Below are positions 29,473-38,592 of a stretch of DNA of 64,000 bases, in pieces (position 1 is the first letter of the stretch; each line of letters starts with the position of its first letter). The stretch is from Brevundimonas sp. NIBR11 (lineage in GTDB: Bacteria > Pseudomonadota > Alphaproteobacteria > Caulobacterales > Caulobacteraceae). The stretch lies in NCBI RefSeq assembly GCF_027912535.1, contig NZ_CP115465.1:600001-664000 (forward strand), in the 5' to 3' direction. The notes under the pieces are model-generated. The model saw only the letters and a program-made list of their open reading frames with translations, searched no databases and had not been told where the DNA came from. The translations under genes and the position numbers were made by a program.

Positions 29473-31119
29473 ATGCGTACGTTCACCGCCGCCGCCGCGC
29501 TCGTCGCGGGCTTGTCCCTGACCCCCATCGCCTGGGCTCAGGATCACACCGCGTTCGATGCAGCCCGTCTGTCCGAACATATCCAGACACTGTCCGGCGA
29601 CGCCTTCGAAGGGCGCGGCATCGCCACCCCGGCCGAACAGAAGGTCATTGACTACGTCTCGCAGCAGTTCCAGGCGGCGGGGCTGGAGCCCGGCGGCGAC
29701 AGCGGGGGCTGGACCCAGGCCGTGGCGCTGAACCGCTTCACCGCCTCGGAGATTCGGGCCCAACTGACGGTCGGCGACTGGACTCAGCCCCTGGCCCAGG
29801 GCGAGCAGATCGTGATCTCCAGCCGCCGCCCGGGCGAAAGCCATGTGATGCTGATGGACGCGCCCCTGGTCTTCGTCGGCTACGGCATCCACGCACCCGA
29901 GCGAAACTGGGACGACTTCAAGGGCCAGGACATGACCGGCAAGATCCTGGTCGTTCTGGTCAACGACGCGGACTTCGAGGAGCCCGCCCTGAACACCTTC
30001 GGCGGCCGGGCGATGACCTACTACGGTCGCTGGACCTACAAATATGAGGAGGCGGCGCGACGGGGCGCGGCGGGCGTGATCATCGTCCACGAGACCGAGC
30101 CGGCCTCCTACGGCTGGACCACGGTGAAGAACAGCTGGTCGGGCGCTCAGTTCGATATCGTCCGCGCCGATGCCGACGAGCGCGTTCCGATGGAAAGCTG
30201 GATCCAGCGCGATGTCGCCGTCCAGTTGTTCCAGCAGGCCGGCCTCGACTTCGAAGCTATGAAGGTTCAGGCGCGCAGCCGCGACTTTCAGCCGGTGCCG
30301 CTCGAAGGCGCCGAGATGGACGTCATGTTTGACGTAGCCTCCGAGCGGGTCGAGACCCACAACATCATCGGCCGCCTGCCCGGCGCGACGCACCCGGACG
30401 AGACCTTCCTCTACACAGCGCACTGGGATCACATCGGCGTCGGGACGCCGGACGCCAACGGCGACGCCATCTTCAACGGGGCCATCGACAACGCTTCGGG
30501 CATCGCCGGCCTGATCGAACTGGCGCGCGTCTATGCGGCGGGTGAGCGGCCGGAGCGGTCGATCGTCTTCATCGGCTTCGCGGCCGAGGAGAGCGGTCTT
30601 CTGGGCTCCGAATACTACGCCGCCAACCCGATCTATCCTCTGGCGACCACGGTCGGCGGGGTGAACATGGACTCGGCCAACGTCTATGGCCGCACGGCCG
30701 CCTTCGGCGTCGTCGGCTACGGCCAGTCCGACTTCGACGAGCGGATGGCCGCCATCGTCGAGGCGCAGCGGCGCGTGATACAGCCCGACGGCAACCCGGC
30801 CTCGGGCACCTATTTCCGCTCCGATCACTTCCCCCTGGCCAAGCGCGGCGTGCCGATGGCCTACGCCAAATCGGCCGGCGACTTCGTCGAGGAGCCGATC
30901 GCCGACCGTTTGGCCGCCCGCGCCGCCTACACCGCCAACCGCTATCACCAGGCGGACGATGAGTGGTCGGCCGATTGGGACTATTCGGGCCAGATCCAGG
31001 ATCTCGAGGTGTACTGGTCGCTGGGTCACACCTTGGCCAACAGCCGTGACTGGCCGGAGTGGAAGGAAGGCTCGGAGTTCGGACCCGCACGGGCGGAGAG
31101 CGCGGCGGAAAGAGACTGA
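29473..31119 (+). CDS. Exported M28-family aminopeptidase with PA domain (copy 1)
   Basis: This is a 548-aa exported zinc peptidase. After a signal peptide (FTAAAALVAGLSLTPIAWAQ), the N-terminal part includes a protease-associated insert (VFVGYGIHAPERNWDDF onward). The M28 catalytic domain follows, with likely zinc ligands and base H317 (TAHWDH), D339 (IDNASG), E372-E373 (FAAEES), the aspartate of NMDS, and the histidine of RSDHFPLA. The family cleaves N-terminal residues or dipeptides from peptides. It is followed 98 nt later by a paralogue of identical length. Confidence 0.92.
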   Translation: MRTFTAAAALVAGLSLTPIAWAQDHTAFDAARLSEHIQTLSGDAFEGRGIATPAEQKVIDYVSQQFQAAGLEPGGDSGGWTQAVALNRFTASEIRAQLTVGDWTQPLAQGEQIVISSRRPGESHVMLMDAPLVFVGYGIHAPERNWDDFKGQDMTGKILVVLVNDADFEEPALNTFGGRAMTYYGRWTYKYEEAARRGAAGVIIVHETEPASYGWTTVKNSWSGAQFDIVRADADERVPMESWIQRDVAVQLFQQAGLDFEAMKVQARSRDFQPVPLEGAEMDVMFDVASERVETHNIIGRLPGATHPDETFLYTAHWDHIGVGTPDANGDAIFNGAIDNASGIAGLIELARVYAAGERPERSIVFIGFAAEESGLLGSEYYAANPIYPLATTVGGVNMDSANVYGRTAAFGVVGYGQSDFDERMAAIVEAQRRVIQPDGNPASGTYFRSDHFPLAKRGVPMAYAKSAGDFVEEPIADRLAARAAYTANRYHQADDEWSADWDYSGQIQDLEVYWSLGHTLANSRDWPEWKEGSEFGPARAESAAERD

Positions 31120-31217
31120 CCCCTCTTTCCAGACCGGGGGCCTTCATGACGAATCCGTAATGAGCGCCCTTGGGCGGTCGCTTCTATGGTCCCGCGCAAA
31201 TGGCGAGGAGAGCCCTG

Positions 31218-32864
31218 ATGTTGCGTGCGTTGTTCGGTGGTGCGGCCGCCATGACCCTGATCCTGTCGGCCGGTCTGGCCCAGGCTCAGGACTTCTCCGC
31301 CGAGCGGATATCCGATGAGATCCGCCACATCTCGTCCGACGGCTTCCAAGGTCGCTATCCGGGCACCGAAGGCGAGCGGATGACCTTGGCCTGGCTTCAG
31401 GCCCAGTATGAGGCAATGGGCCTCGAGCCCGGCGGCCCGAATGGTCAATGGCTGCAAGACGTTGTTCTGAACCGGTTCACTCCGGTCGCGGGCTCAGCTT
31501 CGGCCAGCTGGACTGGACCCGACGGAACCGCACATCCGATGACGATCGGCACAGACATCTTGCTGCGGTCCGCCACCAATGACGGCAAGGCGGATGTGGA
31601 AAACGCCGGCCTCGTCTTCGTCGGCTACGGCATTCATGCGCCGGAACGGAACTGGGATGACTGGGGCGACATCGACGTGCGCGGCAAGGTCGTCATCGTC
31701 ATCGCCGGAGAGCCCAACACGCCCGCCGTCGCCGAACGCTTCAACGGCGCCTATCCGACCGCCTACTCGAACGGCTGGTACAAGAACGACGAGGCGTTCA
31801 AGCGCGGCGCCGTGGGCGTCATCACCTTGAACATGGTTCCGGCCACCGACGCGGGCTGGCTGCGCGGCGCCCAGTTCGCCAACCGCCAGCGCACCCTGAC
31901 GCCGGGCGCGGCGGATCTGGAGTTCACCGGCTCGATCAACCACGACGTCGCCTTGGCCTGGGCCCAGGCGGCCGGTCTCGACATGGCGGCTATGGCCAAC
32001 GTCGACAGCGGAGACTTCGAGGCTGTGGCCCTGACTGGCGTCACTCTGTCGGTCGCCAACGAGGAGGCCATGGATACATTGGTCACTCACAACCTGCTGG
32101 CCAAGATCCCCGGTACGGAACGCCCGAACGAGACCATCATCTATTCGGCGCACTGGGACCACGTCGGCGTCGGCGCGGACCACGTCAGCCCGGTCTCGAC
32201 GACCGAGGACAACATCTACAACGGCGCCTGGGACAACGCCTCGGGCACCATCGGCATCCTGGAGATGGCGCGCCAGATCAAGGCCGCTCCGCGTCCAGAA
32301 CGCACCATCGTCTTCGCTCATATGGCGGCCGAGGAAATGGGCCTGCTCGGCTCCTACGGCTACGCCGCCAACCCGGTCTATCCGCTGGAGACCACCGTCG
32401 CCGACATCAACATCGACATGCTGCCCTTGTCGCCTCCGACCCGCGATGTCGCCATCTTCGGCAAGGGCCAGAACACGCTCGAGGACGATCTGGCGGTGCT
32501 GGCGGCGGCCGAAGGTCGGGTGATCACCGACGACCGCCAACCGGAGCAGGGCTTCTACACACGCTCGGACCACTTCCCCTTCGTCCGCATGGGCGTCCCG
32601 GCTCTGATGACCTGGCACGGCGTGGACTGGGACGAGGGCGGCGTCGAGGCTGGCCAGGCCGCCTGGGACGCCAAGTTCGGCGCGGACTATCACAAGCCGT
32701 CGGACGAATGGTCGGCGGACTGGGATTTGCGCTCGGCTGTCGAGAACCTGACTTTGCTGTACCGTCTGGGCCTGCAACTGGCCAACAGCGACGAGTGGCC
32801 TACGTGGAAGCCGACTTCGGAGTTCGGCGAGCGCCGCGCGGCGAGCAACAGCGCCCGCCGCTAG
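31218..32864 (+). CDS. Exported M28-family aminopeptidase with PA domain (copy 2)
   Basis: This 548-aa paralogue of the preceding gene has the same architecture. The signal peptide is MLRALFGGAAAMTLILSAG with cleavage near AQAQ; ATG 31218 is preceded by GAGGAG with 7-nt spacing and is preferred over the in-frame ATG at 31200. The PA region (VFVGYGIHAPERNWDDW) is followed by SAHWDH, WDNASG, MAAEEM, NIDM and RSDHFPFV, so the M28 metal ligands are kept. The two copies differ widely outside these blocks, which argues for an old tandem duplication and divergent peptide preferences. Confidence 0.92.
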   Translation: MLRALFGGAAAMTLILSAGLAQAQDFSAERISDEIRHISSDGFQGRYPGTEGERMTLAWLQAQYEAMGLEPGGPNGQWLQDVVLNRFTPVAGSASASWTGPDGTAHPMTIGTDILLRSATNDGKADVENAGLVFVGYGIHAPERNWDDWGDIDVRGKVVIVIAGEPNTPAVAERFNGAYPTAYSNGWYKNDEAFKRGAVGVITLNMVPATDAGWLRGAQFANRQRTLTPGAADLEFTGSINHDVALAWAQAAGLDMAAMANVDSGDFEAVALTGVTLSVANEEAMDTLVTHNLLAKIPGTERPNETIIYSAHWDHVGVGADHVSPVSTTEDNIYNGAWDNASGTIGILEMARQIKAAPRPERTIVFAHMAAEEMGLLGSYGYAANPVYPLETTVADINIDMLPLSPPTRDVAIFGKGQNTLEDDLAVLAAAEGRVITDDRQPEQGFYTRSDHFPFVRMGVPALMTWHGVDWDEGGVEAGQAAWDAKFGADYHKPSDEWSADWDLRSAVENLTLLYRLGLQLANSDEWPTWKPTSEFGERRAASNSARR

Positions 32865-32958
32865 GTCCAACCCCGGGACGCTGGAGGGGTGGCGATGACG
32901 GGATCGCCGCCCTTCTTCATGTCAAGAACCTTGGCCGTGTTTTGGGCGTTGGGTTCAG

Positions 32959-33456
32959 ATGACTCCGATCTTCCGCACCTTCGCCCTTACGGCCTGCGCG
33001 CTGGGACTGTCCGCCTGTGGTGAGAGCGGTCCCGTTAATCCGCCCACCGAGCCGGCGGCCCCGGTCGCGGGCCAGGATCCCTCCGCCGTGCCCGCCGCAG
33101 GTCAGACCTCGATGCTGCCGGGACGCGGTCCGACCAGCTTTGTCGGGCGCTGGGCGGCGAACGTCAGCTGGTGTGCGACCCCGCAAGGCGAACGGCGGCC
33201 GATCGAAATCAGTTCGACCCGGTTTGAGGGCTACGAGAACTCGTGCGAGATCGCGGCGGTCGAAGAGGTGGCCGACGGCTACGTCGCCACCCTGGCCTGT
33301 GTGGCCGAGGGTGCGGCCAACTCCGAACGCGTCCGGTTCCAGGTCATCGGGAATGACATGCGCATGACCTACCTCGATCGCGCGGGCGACCCGGTCGAAC
33401 TGCACAAGTGCACGACGCTCACGGACACGGCGGTGAAGCCTCCCGCCGTTCCGTGA
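32959..33456 (+). CDS. Small lipoprotein of unknown function
   Basis: This is a 165-aa predicted lipoprotein. The signal sequence ends in the lipobox LSAC (MTPIFRTFALTACALGLSAC), with the lipidated cysteine at 20. A proline- and alanine-rich linker leads to a compact domain (about 60-155) with FVGRWAANVSWCATPQGERR, FEGYENSCEIAAVEE and a final ELHKCTTLTD. The mature domain has four cysteines that may pair. I do not recognise the family. It is convergent with ychF, with stops 6 nt apart. Confidence 0.72.
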   Translation: MTPIFRTFALTACALGLSACGESGPVNPPTEPAAPVAGQDPSAVPAAGQTSMLPGRGPTSFVGRWAANVSWCATPQGERRPIEISSTRFEGYENSCEIAAVEEVADGYVATLACVAEGAANSERVRFQVIGNDMRMTYLDRAGDPVELHKCTTLTDTAVKPPAVP

Positions 33457-33462
33457 GGGGAT

Positions 33463-34557
33463 CTAGTTGAAGAGGAAGTTCATCACGTCGCCGTCCTTGA
33501 CGACATAGGACTTGCCTTCGGCCCGCAGCTTGCCGGCCTCGCGGGCCTTGGCCTCGCCCTTGAAGGCGACATAGTCGTCGTAGGCGATGGTCTCGGCGCG
33601 GATGAAGCCCTTCTCGAAATCGGTATGGATGACGCCGGCCGCTTGCGGGGCCGTGTCGCCGATGTGGATGGTCCAGGCTCGAGCCTCCTTTGGCCCCACC
33701 GTGAAGTAGGATTGCAGGCCCAGCAGGGCATAGGCCTCGCGGATCAGGCGGTTCAGGCCCGGCTCTTCGAGCCCGAGGCCTTCCAGGAACTCGGCCTGCT
33801 CCTCGGCGTCGAGGACGGCCAGTTCGGAATCGATCTTGGCCGAGATGACCACCGACTTGGCGTTGTCAGCCGCGGCGCGCTGCGCGACCAGATCCGACAA
33901 CTCATTGCCCTTGTCGGCCGAGCCCTCGTCGACATTCGAGACGTAGAGGGCCGGAAGCGACGTCAGGAGCTGGAGCATGGCCCAGGGCTTCTGGTCCTCC
34001 TTGGAGATTTCGGCGGTACGCGCGGGCTTGCCGGCGCGCAGCTTCTCCAGCGCCAGATTGATCAGGCGGAGCGTCACCTGCATGTCCTTGTCGCCGGTCT
34101 TGGCGCGCTTCTCGACGTTGGCGTAGCGCTTCTCGAGGCTTTCCAGGTCGGCCAGCATCAGTTCGGTCTCGATGATCTCCAGGTCCGAGATCGGATCGAT
34201 GCGGTTCTCGACGTGGGTGATGTCGTCATCCACGAAGCAGCGCGCCACGAAGGCCACGGCGTCACAGTCGCGGATGTTGGCCAGGAACTGGTTGCCCAGA
34301 CCCTCGCCCTTCGACGCGCCGCGCACCAGGCCGGCGATGTCCACGAAGGTGATGCGCGAGGGGATGATCTCCTTGGAGCCGGCGATCTCGGCCAGGACGT
34401 CCAGACGCGGCTCCGGCACGGCCACGTCGCCGGTGTTCGGCTCGATGGTGCAGAACGGATAGTTGGCGGCCTGGGCCGCCGCCGTCTTGGTCAGGGCGTT
34501 GAACAGGGTGGACTTGCCGACGTTGGGCAGGCCGACGATCGCGACTTTAAGGGCCAT
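33463..34557 (-). CDS. ychF: Ribosome-binding ATPase YchF
   Basis: This is a 364-aa Obg-like P-loop protein that hydrolyses ATP and binds ribosomes. The G1 motif GLPNVGKSTLFNAL, G3 FVDIAGLVRGASKGEGLGNQ and the altered specificity motif YVSNVDE (in place of NKxD) are all present. The C-terminal TGS-like part includes YFTVGPKEARAWTI, GVIHTDFEKGFIRAE and the ending VKDGDVMNFLFN. The length is standard. The gene stands alone between two small gene groups. Confidence 0.98.
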   Translation of the reverse strand: MALKVAIVGLPNVGKSTLFNALTKTAAAQAANYPFCTIEPNTGDVAVPEPRLDVLAEIAGSKEIIPSRITFVDIAGLVRGASKGEGLGNQFLANIRDCDAVAFVARCFVDDDITHVENRIDPISDLEIIETELMLADLESLEKRYANVEKRAKTGDKDMQVTLRLINLALEKLRAGKPARTAEISKEDQKPWAMLQLLTSLPALYVSNVDEGSADKGNELSDLVAQRAAADNAKSVVISAKIDSELAVLDAEEQAEFLEGLGLEEPGLNRLIREAYALLGLQSYFTVGPKEARAWTIHIGDTAPQAAGVIHTDFEKGFIRAETIAYDDYVAFKGEAKAREAGKLRAEGKSYVVKDGDVMNFLFN

Positions 34558-34634
34558 GGGTCTCGGGAGCTTTCAATGAGCGCGAGCCTTTAGCCGGTTC
34601 GCACCGGTTTGTCAGGCTCGTGCTTCATGGGCGG

Positions 34635-35090
34635 TCAGGCGGCGGGTTGTCCCACGGTCGCCCTGACCTCGACCGGCGCGGCGTTGGCGAAGGCCAGGGT
34701 CAGAGGCACGGTGTCGCCGGTCTTCAGCGGCTCGGTGACACCCATCAGCATGATGTGGTTGCCGCCCGGGGCCAAGGCCACGGCCTGACCGGCCGGAAGG
34801 GGCAGACCCGCCTCCAGCTCGCGCATCATCATCATATTGCTCTCCATCCGCATCTCGTGGACCTGCGCCAGGGCGGCGACGGGAGAGCTGACCGACACCA
34901 GGGTATCGGCGTCGGGCGCGGTCAGTGTCAGGTAGCAGCCGGTGACCTGGCGGCCCTTCGGCGTCGGGCGGCAGATGGCGTCGGCGACGGCCACCGGTCC
35001 GGCGGCCTCCGACTTGCCGGACGAACCGGACTGACCGCAGGCGGCGAGGGTCAGGGCGGCCAGGGTCGCCAGGACGGGAAGGGATTTCAT
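34635..35090 (-). CDS. PCu(A)C-type periplasmic copper chaperone
   Basis: This is a 151-aa lipoprotein with signal and lipobox LAAC, the fourth gene of a copper-type operon. The mature domain keeps the copper-binding arrangement of PCu(A)C proteins: HEMRMESNMMMMRE followed about 20 residues later by NHIMLMG, giving methionine and histidine ligands for Cu(I). Such proteins deliver copper to cytochrome oxidase or hold it in the periplasm. It lies 13 nt after the PepSY gene stop. Confidence 0.92.
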   Translation of the reverse strand: MKSLPVLATLAALTLAACGQSGSSGKSEAAGPVAVADAICRPTPKGRQVTGCYLTLTAPDADTLVSVSSPVAALAQVHEMRMESNMMMMRELEAGLPLPAGQAVALAPGGNHIMLMGVTEPLKTGDTVPLTLAFANAAPVEVRATVGQPAA

Positions 35091-35103
35091 CGAGGCGGTC
35101 CTT

Positions 35104-36462
35104 TCAGGAGGCGAGGCTGCGGGGTCGGTTCAGGAACCAGACCAGTCGATCCAGCCCGACCGCGACGATCAGGCTGAGACCCGTCAGGGGATACAGGATG
35201 GCGAGGGGCAGGACGATGGCGAGAACGGCGGCTTTCGCCCGCGGACTGGGCGGGGCGACGGGCGCCGCCAGCCGACCCTTGGGCCGTCGCTTCCACCACA
35301 TGACCACGGCGCTGATCCCCAGCAGCCATATGGCGAGGCAGCCGCCCAGCATGACGAAGCGGTTGATCTGGCCGTACTGGGTGCCCTGATGGGCGGCGAT
35401 GCCCCATTCGATCGCCTTCGCGCCCGGGCCGAAGGCGGCGTATCCGATATCGGCCTTCACCGCGCCGGTCGCGCCGTCGATGTAGAGCGACCGGGTGTCC
35501 TCGACATGTGAGACCTGGCGCGAGGCAGTGAAGGCCAGGGTGGGATCTGCGGGGATCGAAATCTGATAGGGGCGGGCCAGACCTTCGTGCTCGGCTGCGG
35601 CGATCACGGTGGAAAGGCGCGCCGGGGCGGGATGGTCGGCGGCCATGACCATGCCCTCCATCGTCCAGCCAGTTCCCGATGGCGCATCGGCGGGGTGAGC
35701 GGCGTGGGCCCAGGGACTGGCGGCGACGGGCGCGGGCGGCCGGCCGAGGCCGCTGGACTTGACCCAGTCCCCGACCTGTTCGCCCCAGACCACCGACCAC
35801 GGCATGCCGGTCACGGCCAGGAACAGGATGACCCCGCCGGCGTAGAGCCCGGTGACGGCATGCAGGTCGCGCCAGAACGGACGGCGCGCCGTGTCGGTCG
35901 TGGACAAGGCCACGACCCCCACCGCCCGGCCGCGCGGCCACCACAGGAAGACGCCGGTCGCCACCAGAATGATGGCCCAGCCGGCCACGATCTCCACCAC
36001 GACGTTGGCCCAAGACCCGAACAGGACGAGGCTATGCAGCCGTTTCACCGGCTCCATCACCCCGCCGAAGCCGGTCACCCCGGTCACGCGGGCCGTGGCC
36101 GGATCGACGAAAACGGTGCGCTTCTGGCCATCCTCGCGGGTGATGCCGACACGGACAGCGCGGTCGGACCGTTCCGGGAGTAGCACGGTCGTCGCCCTCC
36201 CGCCTCCGGCTGTCTCTGCCGCAGCGCGCCACTCGTCCGGCGGAGCGTGGGCCGTCGAGGGCGCGACGGCCGCCATCGGCCGGTAGACGGCGTCGTCGAT
36301 CTCGCCCTTGAACAGATAGAGGGCGCCGGTCAGGGCCATCAGCATCAGCACCGGCAGGACCAGCAGCCCCGCGTAGAAATGCCACCGCCAGACGGTGCGA
36401 TAGGCGTCCGAGAGAAGGCCGGAAGCGGGCGAAGGCGCCCCCGGTTCGATGCGTCCGGACAT
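35104..36462 (-). CDS. PepSY-associated inner-membrane protein
   Basis: This is a 452-aa membrane protein of the PepSY_TM type. It begins with the motif YRTVWRWHFYAGLLVLPVLM and has four or five helices (LVLPVLMLMALTGALYLF; VVVEIVAGWAIILVATGVFL; LYAGGVILFLAVTGMPWS; LAIWLLGISAVVMWW; VLPLAILYPLTGLSLI) with large periplasmic PepSY-like loops. Relatives often accompany TonB receptors for iron or copper and are thought to act in metal reduction or transport. Its ATG shares one base with the receptor stop (TGATG). Confidence 0.88.
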   Translation of the reverse strand: MSGRIEPGAPSPASGLLSDAYRTVWRWHFYAGLLVLPVLMLMALTGALYLFKGEIDDAVYRPMAAVAPSTAHAPPDEWRAAAETAGGGRATTVLLPERSDRAVRVGITREDGQKRTVFVDPATARVTGVTGFGGVMEPVKRLHSLVLFGSWANVVVEIVAGWAIILVATGVFLWWPRGRAVGVVALSTTDTARRPFWRDLHAVTGLYAGGVILFLAVTGMPWSVVWGEQVGDWVKSSGLGRPPAPVAASPWAHAAHPADAPSGTGWTMEGMVMAADHPAPARLSTVIAAAEHEGLARPYQISIPADPTLAFTASRQVSHVEDTRSLYIDGATGAVKADIGYAAFGPGAKAIEWGIAAHQGTQYGQINRFVMLGGCLAIWLLGISAVVMWWKRRPKGRLAAPVAPPSPRAKAAVLAIVLPLAILYPLTGLSLIVAVGLDRLVWFLNRPRSLAS

Positions 36463-38522
36463 CAGTAGGCCACCCGAATGCCGACGAAGCCGGAGCGCCC
36501 CTCGCCAGGCCAGAACACCGCCGTCGACGCCGTTCGGGCGTCGGTCACGGCGCTGAAGTTCGAGACATAGCGTTCGTCGGCAAGATTGCGGGCGTCGACG
36601 AAGAGATTGATCCGTTCATCCAGTCGCCAGCCGGCGCCCAGATTCACCACCGTATAGCCCGGCGCCCTCAGGGTGTTCATGTAGTCGACCCAGCTGTCGG
36701 ACGGCGTCCATTCGACCTGCGGGGCCACGAACCAGCCCGCCGGGTTATCATAGCGCAGTTCGGCCCGGTACATGTGCGGTGGAACCAGGGGCAGGTCGCG
36801 GTCACCGTAGACCTTGTCTCCATCGAAGTGAAAGTCCGACAACGTATAGGTCTGACGCAGACGCCAACCGGTTGCGAAACGCCAGTCCAGTCCAGCCTCG
36901 ACGCCCTGATGGACCGTGGGTCCGGCGTTGAAGGTCGCCGCCGGAATGCCCAGCGTCGGGTTGACCACGAAGTTCAGCAGCTCGTTGTCCAGCTCCGCCC
37001 GATAGACTGCGACGTCCCACGAGAACGCATCCGTCCGGCCGCGCAAGCCGGCCTCGTAAGTCCAGGCTTCCTGCGCCTCGATCGGGGCGAAGCCGCCGGC
37101 GGTGGGCGACACGGAACCGAAGTTCGGCGGCTCGATCGACCGGGTGACGTTGGCAAAGGCCTGAGCGCCCGACGGCCCCTCCCAGAGAATGCCGATGCGT
37201 GGAGCGAACCAGTCGTAGTCCTTCTCGCGCGTCAGATCGAAGGTCGAGGCGACGCCCGGCAGAGCGAAGCTCTGATAGTCCCGCTCGGCCCTGCCGAACG
37301 TCCCGCCGGCGACCAGGGCGATGTGGTCGGTGACGAACAACCGGCCCTCGGCGAAGACGTCCAGAGCCTTGGCGTTCTGGCGGCTCTTGGCCGTGCGGCG
37401 TCCACTCGATCCGATGACGTTGACGAACTGCTGGGCGTCCAGATCCCCCACACGGTACCAGGCCCCGCCGAAAGCGTCTGCGCGCAGGCCGAACAGCGTC
37501 CCTTCCCAATCGAACCGGCCGAAGGTGCCGTAGTTGCGGCTCTGCTGGTCGACGACCTGGAAGATGGGGTGATGCAGGTCCTTCCAAGTGCCGTAGACGG
37601 CGCCCTCGAACACCAGGCCGTCGTTCAGCCGCCAACGGGTCGAGAGCGTGCTGCGCACGGAGGCGTAGTCGCGCTGATAGGCGCTGGCGACGTTGGCGGC
37701 GGCGGCCATGACCGGCGTCGTCAGCGCTTGGGTCAGGGTCAGGGAGCCGGGGATTTCCTGGTGAATATAGGCGCCCTGGACCGTCAGTCGGACTTCGCGG
37801 TCGTCGCCGAGCGATCGGCCGACGTTGGCGGTGATGTACTGTTGCTGACCGTCGGACTGCCGGCGCCAGCCCTCGGCCGTCGCGCCGGTCAGACCCAGAT
37901 AACCGTCCCAGTCGCCCCGGGATCCACCGACCTCGGCATGCAGTCGGGCCGTCTCCCACGAGCCGAAATCGACGCGCGCGCTGGCGGTCTCGGTGATGTT
38001 CGAGCCATTGGGGGTCACCAGGTTGACCGCTCCGCCCAACAGCGAGCCGCCGAAGCGAAGCGCATTGCCGCCCTTGTAGACCTCGGTGAACCGAGCCAGC
38101 AGGGGATCGACCATCTGCACGTCGCCATAGCCGTCGGCCTCGTTGAACGGAATTCCGTCCTGCGACACGAAGAGGCCGCGCAGGTGGTTGGGATTGCCGA
38201 TGCCGGAGCCCCGGATCGAGATGCGAACATCGCCGCCCCACTTCTTCTGGGCGTAAACGCCAGGCACGTCGCGCAGCACGTCTGCGATGTTGGGGGCGAA
38301 GCGGGTTTCGAGGCTTTCGGCGGAGACGACCGCGACGGCGCCCGGCGTGCGGGACAGGCGACGCCGGGCCTCGGCGACCGAAGGGGCGTCTTCCGGGTTC
38401 GGGGCGGCGGTGACGATGACTTCGCCAAGGTCGACCGAATCCTGTGGAGTGGTCTGGGCGAAGGCTGGGGCGCTCGCGCCGGCGAGCAGCAGCGCCAGCG
38501 GCGCCGCGGTGATCTTCAACAT
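36462..38522 (-). CDS. TonB-dependent receptor, likely copper
   Basis: This 686-aa protein is an outer-membrane TonB transporter of the compact, metal-type size. The signal peptide (MLKITAAPLALLLAGASAPA) is followed by a TonB-box-like VDLGEVIVTAAP, a plug with ISIRGSGIGNPNHLRGLFVS and NALRFGGSLLGGAVNLVTP, and a barrel ending GFVGIRVAY. I place the start at 38522, preceded by AGGA; the ORF extension to 38804 overlaps DUF2946 in another frame and is not real. Copper as substrate is inferred from the DUF2946, PepSY and PCu(A)C neighbours. Translation may be controlled by the leader ORF at 38593. Confidence 0.9.
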   Translation of the reverse strand: MLKITAAPLALLLAGASAPAFAQTTPQDSVDLGEVIVTAAPNPEDAPSVAEARRRLSRTPGAVAVVSAESLETRFAPNIADVLRDVPGVYAQKKWGGDVRISIRGSGIGNPNHLRGLFVSQDGIPFNEADGYGDVQMVDPLLARFTEVYKGGNALRFGGSLLGGAVNLVTPNGSNITETASARVDFGSWETARLHAEVGGSRGDWDGYLGLTGATAEGWRRQSDGQQQYITANVGRSLGDDREVRLTVQGAYIHQEIPGSLTLTQALTTPVMAAAANVASAYQRDYASVRSTLSTRWRLNDGLVFEGAVYGTWKDLHHPIFQVVDQQSRNYGTFGRFDWEGTLFGLRADAFGGAWYRVGDLDAQQFVNVIGSSGRRTAKSRQNAKALDVFAEGRLFVTDHIALVAGGTFGRAERDYQSFALPGVASTFDLTREKDYDWFAPRIGILWEGPSGAQAFANVTRSIEPPNFGSVSPTAGGFAPIEAQEAWTYEAGLRGRTDAFSWDVAVYRAELDNELLNFVVNPTLGIPAATFNAGPTVHQGVEAGLDWRFATGWRLRQTYTLSDFHFDGDKVYGDRDLPLVPPHMYRAELRYDNPAGWFVAPQVEWTPSDSWVDYMNTLRAPGYTVVNLGAGWRLDERINLFVDARNLADERYVSNFSAVTDARTASTAVFWPGEGRSGFVGIRVAY

Positions 38523-38548
38523 GGGATTTCCTGAACAGTGACAGGCGA

Positions 38549-38572
38549 GCGCGGCCCTGGTCAGGGGCGCGC
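38549..38572 (-). promoter_or_regulatory. Hairpin between DUF2946 leader ORF and TonB receptor
   Basis: Arms GCGCGGCCCTG and CAGGGGCGCGC pair over 11 positions with one mismatch around a 2-nt loop. It lies 20 nt past the DUF2946 stop and 27 nt before the receptor start. There is no T-run, so it is not an intrinsic terminator. It could be an attenuator or part of a Rho-dependent switch. Confidence 0.5.
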
Positions 38573-38592
38573 AGGCGAAGGATCGGTCTGGT

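Noticed and set aside
36774..38534. 586-aa ORF on the plus strand
   Set aside because: It is antisense to the copper-type TonB receptor, with no domain or ribosome binding site.
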